Below are positions 1 through 5,700 of a DNA stretch of 5,700 nucleotides, piece by piece. The notes below the pieces were generated by a model. That model saw only the letters and a list, made by a program, of their open reading frames with translations, had not been told where the DNA came from and searched no databases. How positions within the stretch are numbered: position 1 is the first letter of the stretch; each line of letters starts with the position of its first letter. Source of the DNA: Acidobacteriota bacterium (GTDB lineage Bacteria > Acidobacteriota > Terriglobia > UBA7540). The stretch is from positions 1 to 5,700 of the forward strand of contig JAJYJL010000630.1 in the NCBI GenBank assembly GCA_021789565.1. The letters are read 5' to 3'. The position numbers were made by a program, and so were the translations under genes.

Positions 1-1
1 C

Positions 2-1402
2 AGCCCGCCTATCCTGAACAACTTTGGCAGCCAGAATATCAGCGGGTATAACAGTTCAGTTCCACTACCCCGCGGGACCTCTGGCACGGGGTTCAGTCTT
101 GACCCGGTAACCTACTGGTCGGCTCTGAAGGCCGGGACGATCCCGCCGGGGGCCCAGACTGGAGTTCCCCCATTCACTGGGACTTTGCCCTCTGTCGATC
201 CTAGTCTTCAGAATGGGAACTCGATAGATTTCCTGCCTGCTAATTCTTTGGCGCAGCCTTACGTTCAGAACTGGAACGCCGGCTTCCAGTACATGCTGCC
301 CAAGGAGACCTTGCTCGAAGTGGACTATGTGGGGTCCAAGGGCACCCGCTTGCTCCAAAGCATGTTCGCGCTCATGTCGAACCAGGTTCCTACAAAATAT
401 ATCGGGTTGGGCGACATGCTGGGCGATGATCTGGCTGGTGACCTGGCTGATCCGACCAAGGCGCCCGTTCTGGCACAGTACGGAATCACGAAGTTACCTT
501 ATCCCAGTTTTGAGGCGACGAATTTCAACCCCACCGTGGCACAGGCCTTGCGGCCTTTTCCGCAGTATGACGTAATCACCAACAACTTCCCGACGATGGG
601 AAGCTCAACTTACCATGCCCTTCAAGTGATGGCCCGAAAACGCGCGGCGAAGGGATTGAACTTTATCGCGGCGTACACTTACTCCAAAACGCTGACCAAT
701 TCCGACACGGCTCTTTACTACCCCACGGGCGGCTTTGGAGTCTACAACTTTGGCCAGGATTTCTACAACCGGCGGGCTGAGAAATCCATTGCTTCCTTCG
801 ATTACACCCATGTGCTTAAGCTCACATGGATCTATGACCTCCCGTTTGGTCCGGGACGGAAATTCATGGGTGGATCTTCCGGCGTGTTGGGCAAGGTGGT
901 TGGGGGCTGGAGTGTCACGGCAATTCAAAGCTACACATCCGGTGACCCTCTTGCCATAACGTCGGAATTGTGCACAGGCATCTACAACGGCCCCTACGGT
1001 GACGGATGCGGCGTTCGGCCGAATCTGATTACCGGAATCGGCCAGACCCTCTCGCATAGCGGGCTTGATGCACAGAATGGTACTCCTTACCTGAACCCGG
1101 CAGCATTTGTTGACCCGGCCGTCACTCCGAATAATGGCTATGCTGCCGCTTTGGGGACCGCACCTCGACTCTTGCCCAATATCCGCGGACCTGGGCATGC
1201 CAGCGAGGACTTCGGCATCCTGAAGAAGACTTATATAACGGAAAGCTCCGATTTCGAGCTCCGGGCGGACTTCTTCAATTTCTTTAACCGTGTCGGGCTC
1301 GGGAATCCTGACACCGACGTTGATGGAGGAACGTTCGGGCTGGTCTTCGGCCCGCAAAACGGCGGCCGAATCGCTCAGTTTTCGGCCCGAATCAACTTTT
1401 AG
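2..1402 (+). CDS. Oar-like TonB-dependent receptor, C-terminal beta-barrel part (5' partial)
   Basis: The reading frame is open from the first bases of the window to the TAG at 1400-1402, giving 466 visible residues. A TTG at 185-187 sits inside the coding frame and is not a real start. The visible part matches the C-terminal barrel of the acidobacterial Oar-like receptors, which carry an N-terminal carboxypeptidase-regulatory domain and usually run to roughly 1,000-1,200 residues. Family hallmarks seen here are the QNWNAGFQ segment around Trp91, DYVGSKG at residue 108 onward, ALRPFPQY, the STYHALQV and AYTYSKTL strands, DLPFGPGRKF, and GGWSVTAIQSYTSGDPL. The protein ends in ARINF, a terminal aromatic residue typical of outer-membrane barrels recognised by the BAM machinery. 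It should sit in the outer membrane. Ligand is unknown, and the plug and TonB box are outside the window. A terminator follows directly. Confidence 0.9.
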   Translation, partial: SPPILNNFGSQNISGYNSSVPLPRGTSGTGFSLDPVTYWSALKAGTIPPGAQTGVPPFTGTLPSVDPSLQNGNSIDFLPANSLAQPYVQNWNAGFQYMLPKETLLEVDYVGSKGTRLLQSMFALMSNQVPTKYIGLGDMLGDDLAGDLADPTKAPVLAQYGITKLPYPSFEATNFNPTVAQALRPFPQYDVITNNFPTMGSSTYHALQVMARKRAAKGLNFIAAYTYSKTLTNSDTALYYPTGGFGVYNFGQDFYNRRAEKSIASFDYTHVLKLTWIYDLPFGPGRKFMGGSSGVLGKVVGGWSVTAIQSYTSGDPLAITSELCTGIYNGPYGDGCGVRPNLITGIGQTLSHSGLDAQNGTPYLNPAAFVDPAVTPNNGYAAALGTAPRLLPNIRGPGHASEDFGILKKTYITESSDFELRADFFNFFNRVGLGNPDTDVDGGTFGLVFGPQNGGRIAQFSARINF

Positions 1403-1435
1403 CCTTGGGTTTGGACATTTTGGAACTTACCTTCC

Positions 1436-1466
1436 GGGGCCCGCACCGTGCGGGCCCCTTTGTTCT
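1436..1466 (+). terminator. Rho-independent terminator after the receptor gene
   Basis: A perfect 10-bp inverted repeat (ggggcccgca at 1436-1445 and tgcgggcccc at 1449-1458) encloses a 3-base loop, ccg. It is followed by the T-rich tail tttgttct (1459-1466). It starts 33 bases after the receptor stop codon. The stem is very GC-rich; the T tract is interrupted by G and C, so efficiency is likely good but not certain. It suggests that the next gene is transcribed separately. Confidence 0.85.
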
Positions 1467-1529
1467 GTAAGGATTGCGTGGGACTGGCGGGCTGATGTAG
1501 CCTGATTGGTATCCACAAGTCACGGTTCG

Positions 1530-1538
1530 AAGGAGGAG
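1530..1538 (+). promoter_or_regulatory. Strong Shine-Dalgarno site fixing a GTG start
   Basis: AAGGAGGAG lies just before GTG at 1541-1543, with four bases between the AGGAGG core and the start codon. It is nearly a full anti-16S match and supports GTG rather than a later ATG as the start of the sulfatase-fold gene. Confidence 0.85.
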
Positions 1539-1540
1539 TC

Positions 1541-3589
1541 GTGAGCAGAATAAAGTGGAGATCTCTTTCGGCTGTTCTGCTGGCCACTGGACTTATTATC
1601 CCTGCATTCATATCCTGCCGCGGCAGGAAAGCACAAAATTCCACGAGCGAGCCACGGAACGCAGACGTTCTTCTGATCACTCTTGATACTACGCGGGCTG
1701 ATCATCTGAGCTGTTACGAGCAGGGCTTTGCCAAGACCCCTAACCTTGATTCGCTGGCGGCCCGCGGTGTGCGTTTTGAACATGCCACGGCCCAGGTCCC
1801 GCTCACTTTGCCCTCGCATGCCTGTATCATGACCGGGTCCTATCCGGAAGTGAACGGCGTACGGGATATGGGAGGATTTGTCCTAGCCAGTTCTCATCCC
1901 ACAATTGCATCGGTTACTCATGCGGCCGGGTATGCCACGGCCGCCTTTGTCGGCGCCAGCGTTTTGAATCGCCGGTTCGGATTTTCCAACGGATTTACGA
2001 CCTACGACGATGACATGGGCAAGGGAATTGTGGAAGCGAAACTGCCGGGGGTGTTTCCGGAGCGCAGGGCAAATGTGGTGACGGACCATGCCATTGAATG
2101 GCTGAAGGCTAACGGCAATAAGAATTTCTTCCTCTGGTGTCATTATTACGATCCACACGCACCGTATGAGCCTCCGGAGCCATATAAACATCTCTACGCC
2201 AAGGATCTCTACTCAGGTGAGATTGCCTACACAGACAGCCAGCTTGGGCGGCTGTTTGACTATCTGAAAACGCAGAACCTGCTGGACCGGACGTTGATTG
2301 TGATAACGGCGGACCACGGTGAAAGCCTGGGTGAGCACGGCGAAGAGACGCATGGAGTGTTCCTCTACGATGCCACTCTGCACGTGCCCTTGATTATGGC
2401 CGGCCCCGGCATTCCCGCGGGCAAAGTGATCGCCCAGCAGGTGCGCTCTATCGACATCATGCCCACCATTCTGGCTTTCCTGAACCTTCCGCCGGGTAAG
2501 GAGGCGCAAGGTGTGAACCTGCTGCCTTTGATCGAGAAGGGGCAGCCGCTTCCCACGGACACCGCGTATCTTGAAACACTTTATCCTCGCACCTACATGG
2601 GCTGGTCTGAACTTCGGGGTGTTCGCACGAACGAGTGGAAATTCATCCTGGCGCCGCATCCCGAACTCTACAATCTTGAGAGCGATCCGCATGAAGCAAG
2701 CAATGTGGATGGCCGCGAGCCGGTGATCGCCTCTCGCCTGGATGATCAACTGTGGTCGATTATCGGCAAAAAGCGGCGCAATGAAAAGCTGGTATCCAGC
2801 CCGATGAACGAGCAGACCCGCGAGGATCTGGCTTCGCTTGGATACGTCAGCGGCGGTATGCCCCGGGCCATCCAGCTCGGCACCAAGGCTCCGGACCCCA
2901 AGGACGAAATTCGCGTGCTGAAGATCCTTGGCGATGTTGAGCACCTGATGAATCGCAAGGAATTTGCGCGCTCGGCACAATTGATGGAGCAGGGACTGAA
3001 GCAGGACCCGACCAATCCTCTTGGCATGATCTACCTTGCGGCCTCCTTTGAAGGCATGGGGAATTACGCGCGGGCGATCCAGATCTACGAGAAAGCAGTC
3101 GGCATGCACATGGAGACAGACCAGATCTTTTCCCGGCTAGGACGGGATTATCTTCGTACCCACCAGCTTGAAAAAGCGGTGCAGGTGATGCAGCGCGCAA
3201 GCGAGCTGAACCCCACAGACCTCGATAACCTGCGCAACCTGGGTACTGCCAACCTCCAGCTCGGGCGGCTCCGGGAAGCGAAAAAGGCGTTCGAATCCAT
3301 CACCGTGCAGAGCGACAGTTACGGCCCGGCCTTCAACGGGCTGGGGCTTGTGGACATTGCGCAGGGCGATGCAGTTGCGGCCCGGTTCAATTTTCAGAAA
3401 GCCATTGACACTGATCCGTCGGCCGTTGAACCTCTGTTAAACCTTGGCTTGCTCTATCAGAAGGCGGGCCAGAAGCCACAGGCCTTGCATTACTACCGGA
3501 TGTTCCTTAAGAAGGCACCTCGCAACCAGTATGGCTACCTGTTTCCGAAGGTGAAGGATGCCATACACGAATTGCAGAGCGGCGCCTGA
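1541..3589 (+). CDS. Exported sulfatase-superfamily hydrolase fused to six TPRs (Thr in nucleophile position)
   Basis: This gene encodes 682 residues, starting at GTG. Residues 1-26 form a signal peptide (basic start, hydrophobic run from L9 to I24) ending in FISC, so Cys26 may be lipidated, although Phe at -3 makes a weak lipobox. Residues about 42-395 are an alkaline-phosphatase/sulfatase fold: LLITLDTTRAD (metal ligand D49), PLTLPSHACIMTG (T89), HYYDPHAPY (H201, H206), TADHG (D258, H259), THG (H271), LHVPLI (H281), and the closing ELYNLESDPHEASN. The sulfatase signature CxPxR is replaced by T-L-P-S-H, so no formylglycine can form. Thr is a known nucleophile in some phospho-transferring members of the superfamily. 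After a linker containing ASLGYVSGG, TPRs occupy about 457-492, 493-526, 527-560, 561-593, 594-628 and 629-662. The fold and TPRs are certain; the substrate is unknown, with a phospho-ester hydrolase or transferase, or an inactive scaffold, both possible. Confidence 0.92.
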   Translation: MSRIKWRSLSAVLLATGLIIPAFISCRGRKAQNSTSEPRNADVLLITLDTTRADHLSCYEQGFAKTPNLDSLAARGVRFEHATAQVPLTLPSHACIMTGSYPEVNGVRDMGGFVLASSHPTIASVTHAAGYATAAFVGASVLNRRFGFSNGFTTYDDDMGKGIVEAKLPGVFPERRANVVTDHAIEWLKANGNKNFFLWCHYYDPHAPYEPPEPYKHLYAKDLYSGEIAYTDSQLGRLFDYLKTQNLLDRTLIVITADHGESLGEHGEETHGVFLYDATLHVPLIMAGPGIPAGKVIAQQVRSIDIMPTILAFLNLPPGKEAQGVNLLPLIEKGQPLPTDTAYLETLYPRTYMGWSELRGVRTNEWKFILAPHPELYNLESDPHEASNVDGREPVIASRLDDQLWSIIGKKRRNEKLVSSPMNEQTREDLASLGYVSGGMPRAIQLGTKAPDPKDEIRVLKILGDVEHLMNRKEFARSAQLMEQGLKQDPTNPLGMIYLAASFEGMGNYARAIQIYEKAVGMHMETDQIFSRLGRDYLRTHQLEKAVQVMQRASELNPTDLDNLRNLGTANLQLGRLREAKKAFESITVQSDSYGPAFNGLGLVDIAQGDAVAARFNFQKAIDTDPSAVEPLLNLGLLYQKAGQKPQALHYYRMFLKKAPRNQYGYLFPKVKDAIHELQSGA

Positions 3590-3654
3590 CGGGCAAGCGA
3601 GGACGCAAATTCGGTGTGGGAAATTTCTCCCAGGGCCCGGCCGGACGTTTGCAT
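3590..3654. other. Convergent intergenic gap, no clear terminator
   Basis: This 65-base gap lies between two genes whose 3' ends face each other. The only inverted repeat I see is a 5-bp stem (tggga/tccca, in the segment around 3617-3632) with a 6-base loop and no T tract on either strand. I do not call a terminator; transcripts from the two genes may overlap here. Confidence 0.6.
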
Positions 3655-4758
3655 CTATTGATGGTTGGTTGCCGTCGAGTGACCGTCGGGTGTTTGTTCC
3701 TTTTCGCTGAGCTGCTTGAACTGGGCGAACTCATGCTGCGCCTTCTCCGGTTCGTTCATCCGCTGATAAACCCTTCCGAGCAGATAATGAGACTTGGCGA
3801 AATCGTCGTCAATCTGGATTGACAGGCGCAGGTGCTTTTCAGCGCCCCCAAGATCGTTCTTGTCCACGAGAATTTTCCCCAGAATATATTGGCTCCGCGC
3901 CGAACGCGGGTTGATTTGGATTGCCTTTTCGATGTATTGCAATGCCTCATCAGTGCGGCCGTTTTTTACCAGCATATCCGCATGGTTTGCATACGGCCAG
4001 TCGTCGACGGGATTGACCTCGGCCGCCAGTTGCTCGGCTTTGCTGAACGCGGTATTTGCATCGTCGATCTTATTGACGGCCTCATAACAGAGTGCGAGAT
4101 TATCGTAAGCGCGGTAGTCCCTGGAGTCGCGCGCGATCAGCTCTTTGAATACCTTGATGGCCGGTTGGAAATTGTTCTGAGTGTAGTAGACGTGGTCCAG
4201 ATAATATAGAGTTTCGTTGTCGTTTGGCCGGGTCGCCAGCGCGGCCCTCAAAGCCTGTTCTGACAGAACGTATTCCTTATAAAAGAAGAGCGTTAACCCC
4301 ATCAGCTTGAGCGCGTCGGGATTCTTGCTGTCCCTGGCAAGCAGTTTTTGAAGCGTCTGGCCGGCATACTGAAATCTCTTCTCCATGAAGTAGCTGTAGG
4401 CCAGAAAAAACTGGGCGGGTTCGGAACTGGGATGCTGTGCCAGGAATGATTTTGCAGCGGATTCGGCCTCTGCGAAGTCACGCGCGTCGAGGTACGCCTG
4501 GATCAGTTCCAGGTTGATGCGTTCATTTTGCGGGCAGAGTTCGATGGCGGATTTGAAATGCGCGACTGCTTTCGGATAGTTTTTCGCCTGCATCATCCTC
4601 GTGCCGAGTTTTGCCACGGCCCGTGCTTCTTTGCACGAGGAGGGAGCCGTCGGGCCATTGGACAGTTGCGGCGATTGCGCGCGACCTTGCGCGGCGGCGA
4701 GAAAAAATACAGACATCGCCGCAACACGGCAGCATCTCATGACGTAATGGATCGCCAT
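3655..4758 (-). CDS. Secreted protein of nine tandem TPRs
   Basis: This gene encodes 367 residues on the minus strand, ATG at 4756-4758 and TAG at 3655-3657. The start is backed by AAGGA nine bases upstream; Met7 has no such site, although a protein begun there would have a more classical signal peptide. Residues about 7-28 look like a Sec signal (RCCR, then a hydrophobic VAAMSVFFLAAA, with likely cleavage after GRA), so it is probably periplasmic or outer-membrane-facing. The rest is almost entirely TPR: repeats begin at about 45, 79, 113, 147, 181, 215, 253, 287 and 321, all 34 residues except the sixth, which has 38. A short polar tail follows residue 354. No catalytic domain is visible; a protein-binding scaffold is the natural inference, partner unknown. 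It lies 87 bases downstream of the DUF4091 gene on the same strand. Confidence 0.88.
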   Translation of the reverse strand: MAIHYVMRCCRVAAMSVFFLAAAQGRAQSPQLSNGPTAPSSCKEARAVAKLGTRMMQAKNYPKAVAHFKSAIELCPQNERINLELIQAYLDARDFAEAESAAKSFLAQHPSSEPAQFFLAYSYFMEKRFQYAGQTLQKLLARDSKNPDALKLMGLTLFFYKEYVLSEQALRAALATRPNDNETLYYLDHVYYTQNNFQPAIKVFKELIARDSRDYRAYDNLALCYEAVNKIDDANTAFSKAEQLAAEVNPVDDWPYANHADMLVKNGRTDEALQYIEKAIQINPRSARSQYILGKILVDKNDLGGAEKHLRLSIQIDDDFAKSHYLLGRVYQRMNEPEKAQHEFAQFKQLSEKEQTPDGHSTATNHQ

Positions 4759-4764
4759 GGTGGT

Positions 4765-4772
4765 CTTTCCTT
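4765..4772 (-). promoter_or_regulatory. Ribosome-binding site of the nine-TPR gene
   Basis: Read on the minus strand this is AAGGAAAG; its AAGGA core ends nine bases before the ATG at 4756-4758. It favours that ATG over the in-frame Met7 and Met15 codons, which lack an upstream purine-rich site of this kind. Confidence 0.6.
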
Positions 4773-4845
4773 CCCCTATCTTAGCCTTTTCTGTGTCTTC
4801 GCTTCCCTTGCCTCATCTTTACAGCACGAACTCTTCAATGCGGGA

Positions 4846-5700
4846 CTACGGTTTCGATGCGGCGGAGATGAGTTCGGCCTCGATTTTGCGGAACGCGGCC
4901 GGGTCGCGAATGTAATCTGTGAAGGACGAGACGGCGCTGTTCGCGAGGCGTTTGGCCTCACCGGGGTTTGAAGCCTTCAGTTGACGAAGCAATTCGTAGT
5001 CCTCGATCCCGGCCAGAAAAGTTTCCATCCGAATCGAGCTGTCAAAACTCATCCGCTCCCGATTAGGATAATAGATAAACGCATCGCCGGAAGGCAGAAG
5101 CTCGGTGTTGTTATCGATCACTGGCTGGGTGTCGAGCATCGGCTTGGGAGTCCAATAATTTCCTCCCCAATGCAGGAAGCCTGTGAAGTTGTAGCGGAAG
5201 TCAACCCAGGGTAAAAGCCGCGTCTTGATCAGCGGAAAATCCATCAGACGGTTGACGTATCTACCTTGTGGGTAGAGGCAGGTGTAGTACCAGACAGGAT
5301 GGCCGCTCTGGATCCTCTCTTCCAGCAGGTCCACCGCGTTGTCAAACCTCCCTAATTGTGGCACCCAGATGTCGCAATCGGATCTGACAATCTCAGGAAT
5401 CTGCTGGGCGTCGATGGCGTCAATAGTCTGCACACCGGGCATGTAGCGGCGAACGAGAGTCGCTATTTTGCCGTAATAAGGAATCTCATCGCCGTGCGCT
5501 TCGTCCAGCACGTGCTGAAGGTAAATCGACTTCCAGCCTTTGCTTTCAAGATGCTTATACAGGGTCGTCAGAAAACCGGCAAGAAATCTGGTGACTGCAG
5601 GCGAGTCAGGCGGCAGCGTCTTGGTGACAATCTTCGTCCCCTCCCGCGCAAAAACCTCTACACCCAGCGGAGCCGTGTAATAAGGTCTGGTCAGCAGATG
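4846..5700 (-). CDS. DUF4091 / GH123-like glycoside hydrolase, C-terminal part (5' partial)
   Basis: The minus-strand frame is open from the window edge at 5700 to the TAG at 4846-4848, giving 284 visible residues. A GTG at 5509-5511 codes for an internal Val in QHVLDEAHGDE and is not the start. The sequence resembles the DUF4091 domain (glycoside hydrolase 123-like catalytic domain, C-terminal). Visible family features are the D66-E67 pair in VLDEAHGDE (at 5500-5505), DIWVPQLGRF, WYYTCLYPQG, a YVNRLMDFPLI segment, FTGFLHWGGNYW, GDAFIYYPN and SIRMETFLAGIEDYELLRQL. In GH123 N-acetylgalactosaminidases an Asp-Glu pair at the equivalent place serves substrate-assisted catalysis (from memory), so this copy appears to keep its active site. 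Sugar specificity cannot be read from the fragment, and the N-terminal signal and any accessory domain are outside the window. It may be co-transcribed with the TPR gene that follows. Confidence 0.88.
   Translation of the reverse strand, partial: HLLTRPYYTAPLGVEVFAREGTKIVTKTLPPDSPAVTRFLAGFLTTLYKHLESKGWKSIYLQHVLDEAHGDEIPYYGKIATLVRRYMPGVQTIDAIDAQQIPEIVRSDCDIWVPQLGRFDNAVDLLEERIQSGHPVWYYTCLYPQGRYVNRLMDFPLIKTRLLPWVDFRYNFTGFLHWGGNYWTPKPMLDTQPVIDNNTELLPSGDAFIYYPNRERMSFDSSIRMETFLAGIEDYELLRQLKASNPGEAKRLANSAVSSFTDYIRDPAAFRKIEAELISAASKP

Noticed and set aside
605..1357. A 250-codon open frame on the minus strand opposite the receptor gene
   Set aside because: It lies wholly antisense to a well-supported receptor sequence, has no recognisable domain, and has the composition expected from the opposite strand of GC-rich coding DNA.
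1473..1502. Possible sigma-70 promoter (TTGCGT, 16-base spacer, TGTAGC) before the sulfatase-fold gene
   Set aside because: A promoter is expected between the terminator and the start codon, but each box matches only about half of the consensus, so the call would not stand out from chance.
1541..2725. Reading the locus as a sulfated-glycan utilisation cluster
   Set aside because: The fold is that of sulfatases, but the formylglycine Cys/Ser and signature Arg are missing, so sulfate hydrolysis is not supported.
2213..3109. A 298-codon open frame on the minus strand opposite the sulfatase-fold gene
   Set aside because: It is antisense to conserved catalytic motifs and TPRs on the + strand, and its translation shows no domain or signal; it is a by-product of codon bias.
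3617..3632. Short hairpin in the convergent gap as a bidirectional terminator
   Set aside because: The stem is only 5 bp and no T tract follows on either strand.
4528..4971. A 147-codon + strand open frame spanning the gap between the TPR and DUF4091 genes
   Set aside because: It overlaps the signal-peptide end of the TPR gene and the 3' end of the DUF4091 gene in antisense, has a biased Arg-rich composition and no family resemblance.

Overview
The window looks like chromosomal DNA of a Gram-negative, probably acidobacterial organism (Solibacter/Bryobacter-like or a related lineage). This is inferred from family content only. The left gene is the C-terminal barrel of an Oar-like TonB-dependent receptor of the type greatly expanded in Acidobacteriota. 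The central gene is a sulfatase-fold enzyme fused to TPRs, which is also common there. The DNA is moderately GC-rich, genes use good Shine-Dalgarno sites, and coding density is high. No RNA gene, CRISPR array, insertion sequence or phage gene was seen.

Layout: (1) 2-1402, + strand: Oar-like outer-membrane receptor, 5' end outside the window, closed by a strong intrinsic terminator at 1436-1466. (2) 1541-3589, + strand: a 682-residue exported sulfatase-superfamily protein with six C-terminal TPRs. Its catalytic motif has Thr where true sulfatases have Cys/Ser. (3) 3590-3654: short convergent gap. (4) 3655-4758, - strand: a secreted protein made almost entirely of nine tandem TPRs. (5) 4759-4845: an 87-base gap with a purine-rich leader. 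(6) 4846-5700, - strand: C-terminal part of a DUF4091 / GH123-like glycoside hydrolase, 5' end outside the window. The frame is open through the window edge, so a GTG at 5509-5511 is not its start.

How they may work together: all complete products appear to be exported, and the left receptor is an outer-membrane protein. The DUF4091 gene and the nine-TPR gene run in the same direction and may be co-transcribed. The + strand pair is separated by a terminator, so the enzyme-TPR gene probably has its own promoter. A glycan-related cell-envelope role is possible (receptor, GH123-like enzyme, sulfatase-fold enzyme), but no substrate can be read from the sequence. The sulfatase-fold protein should not be taken as evidence for a sulfated glycan. 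I do not see an unmistakable new system; the most unusual item is the Thr-type catalytic site fused to TPRs, next to a convergent secreted TPR protein.
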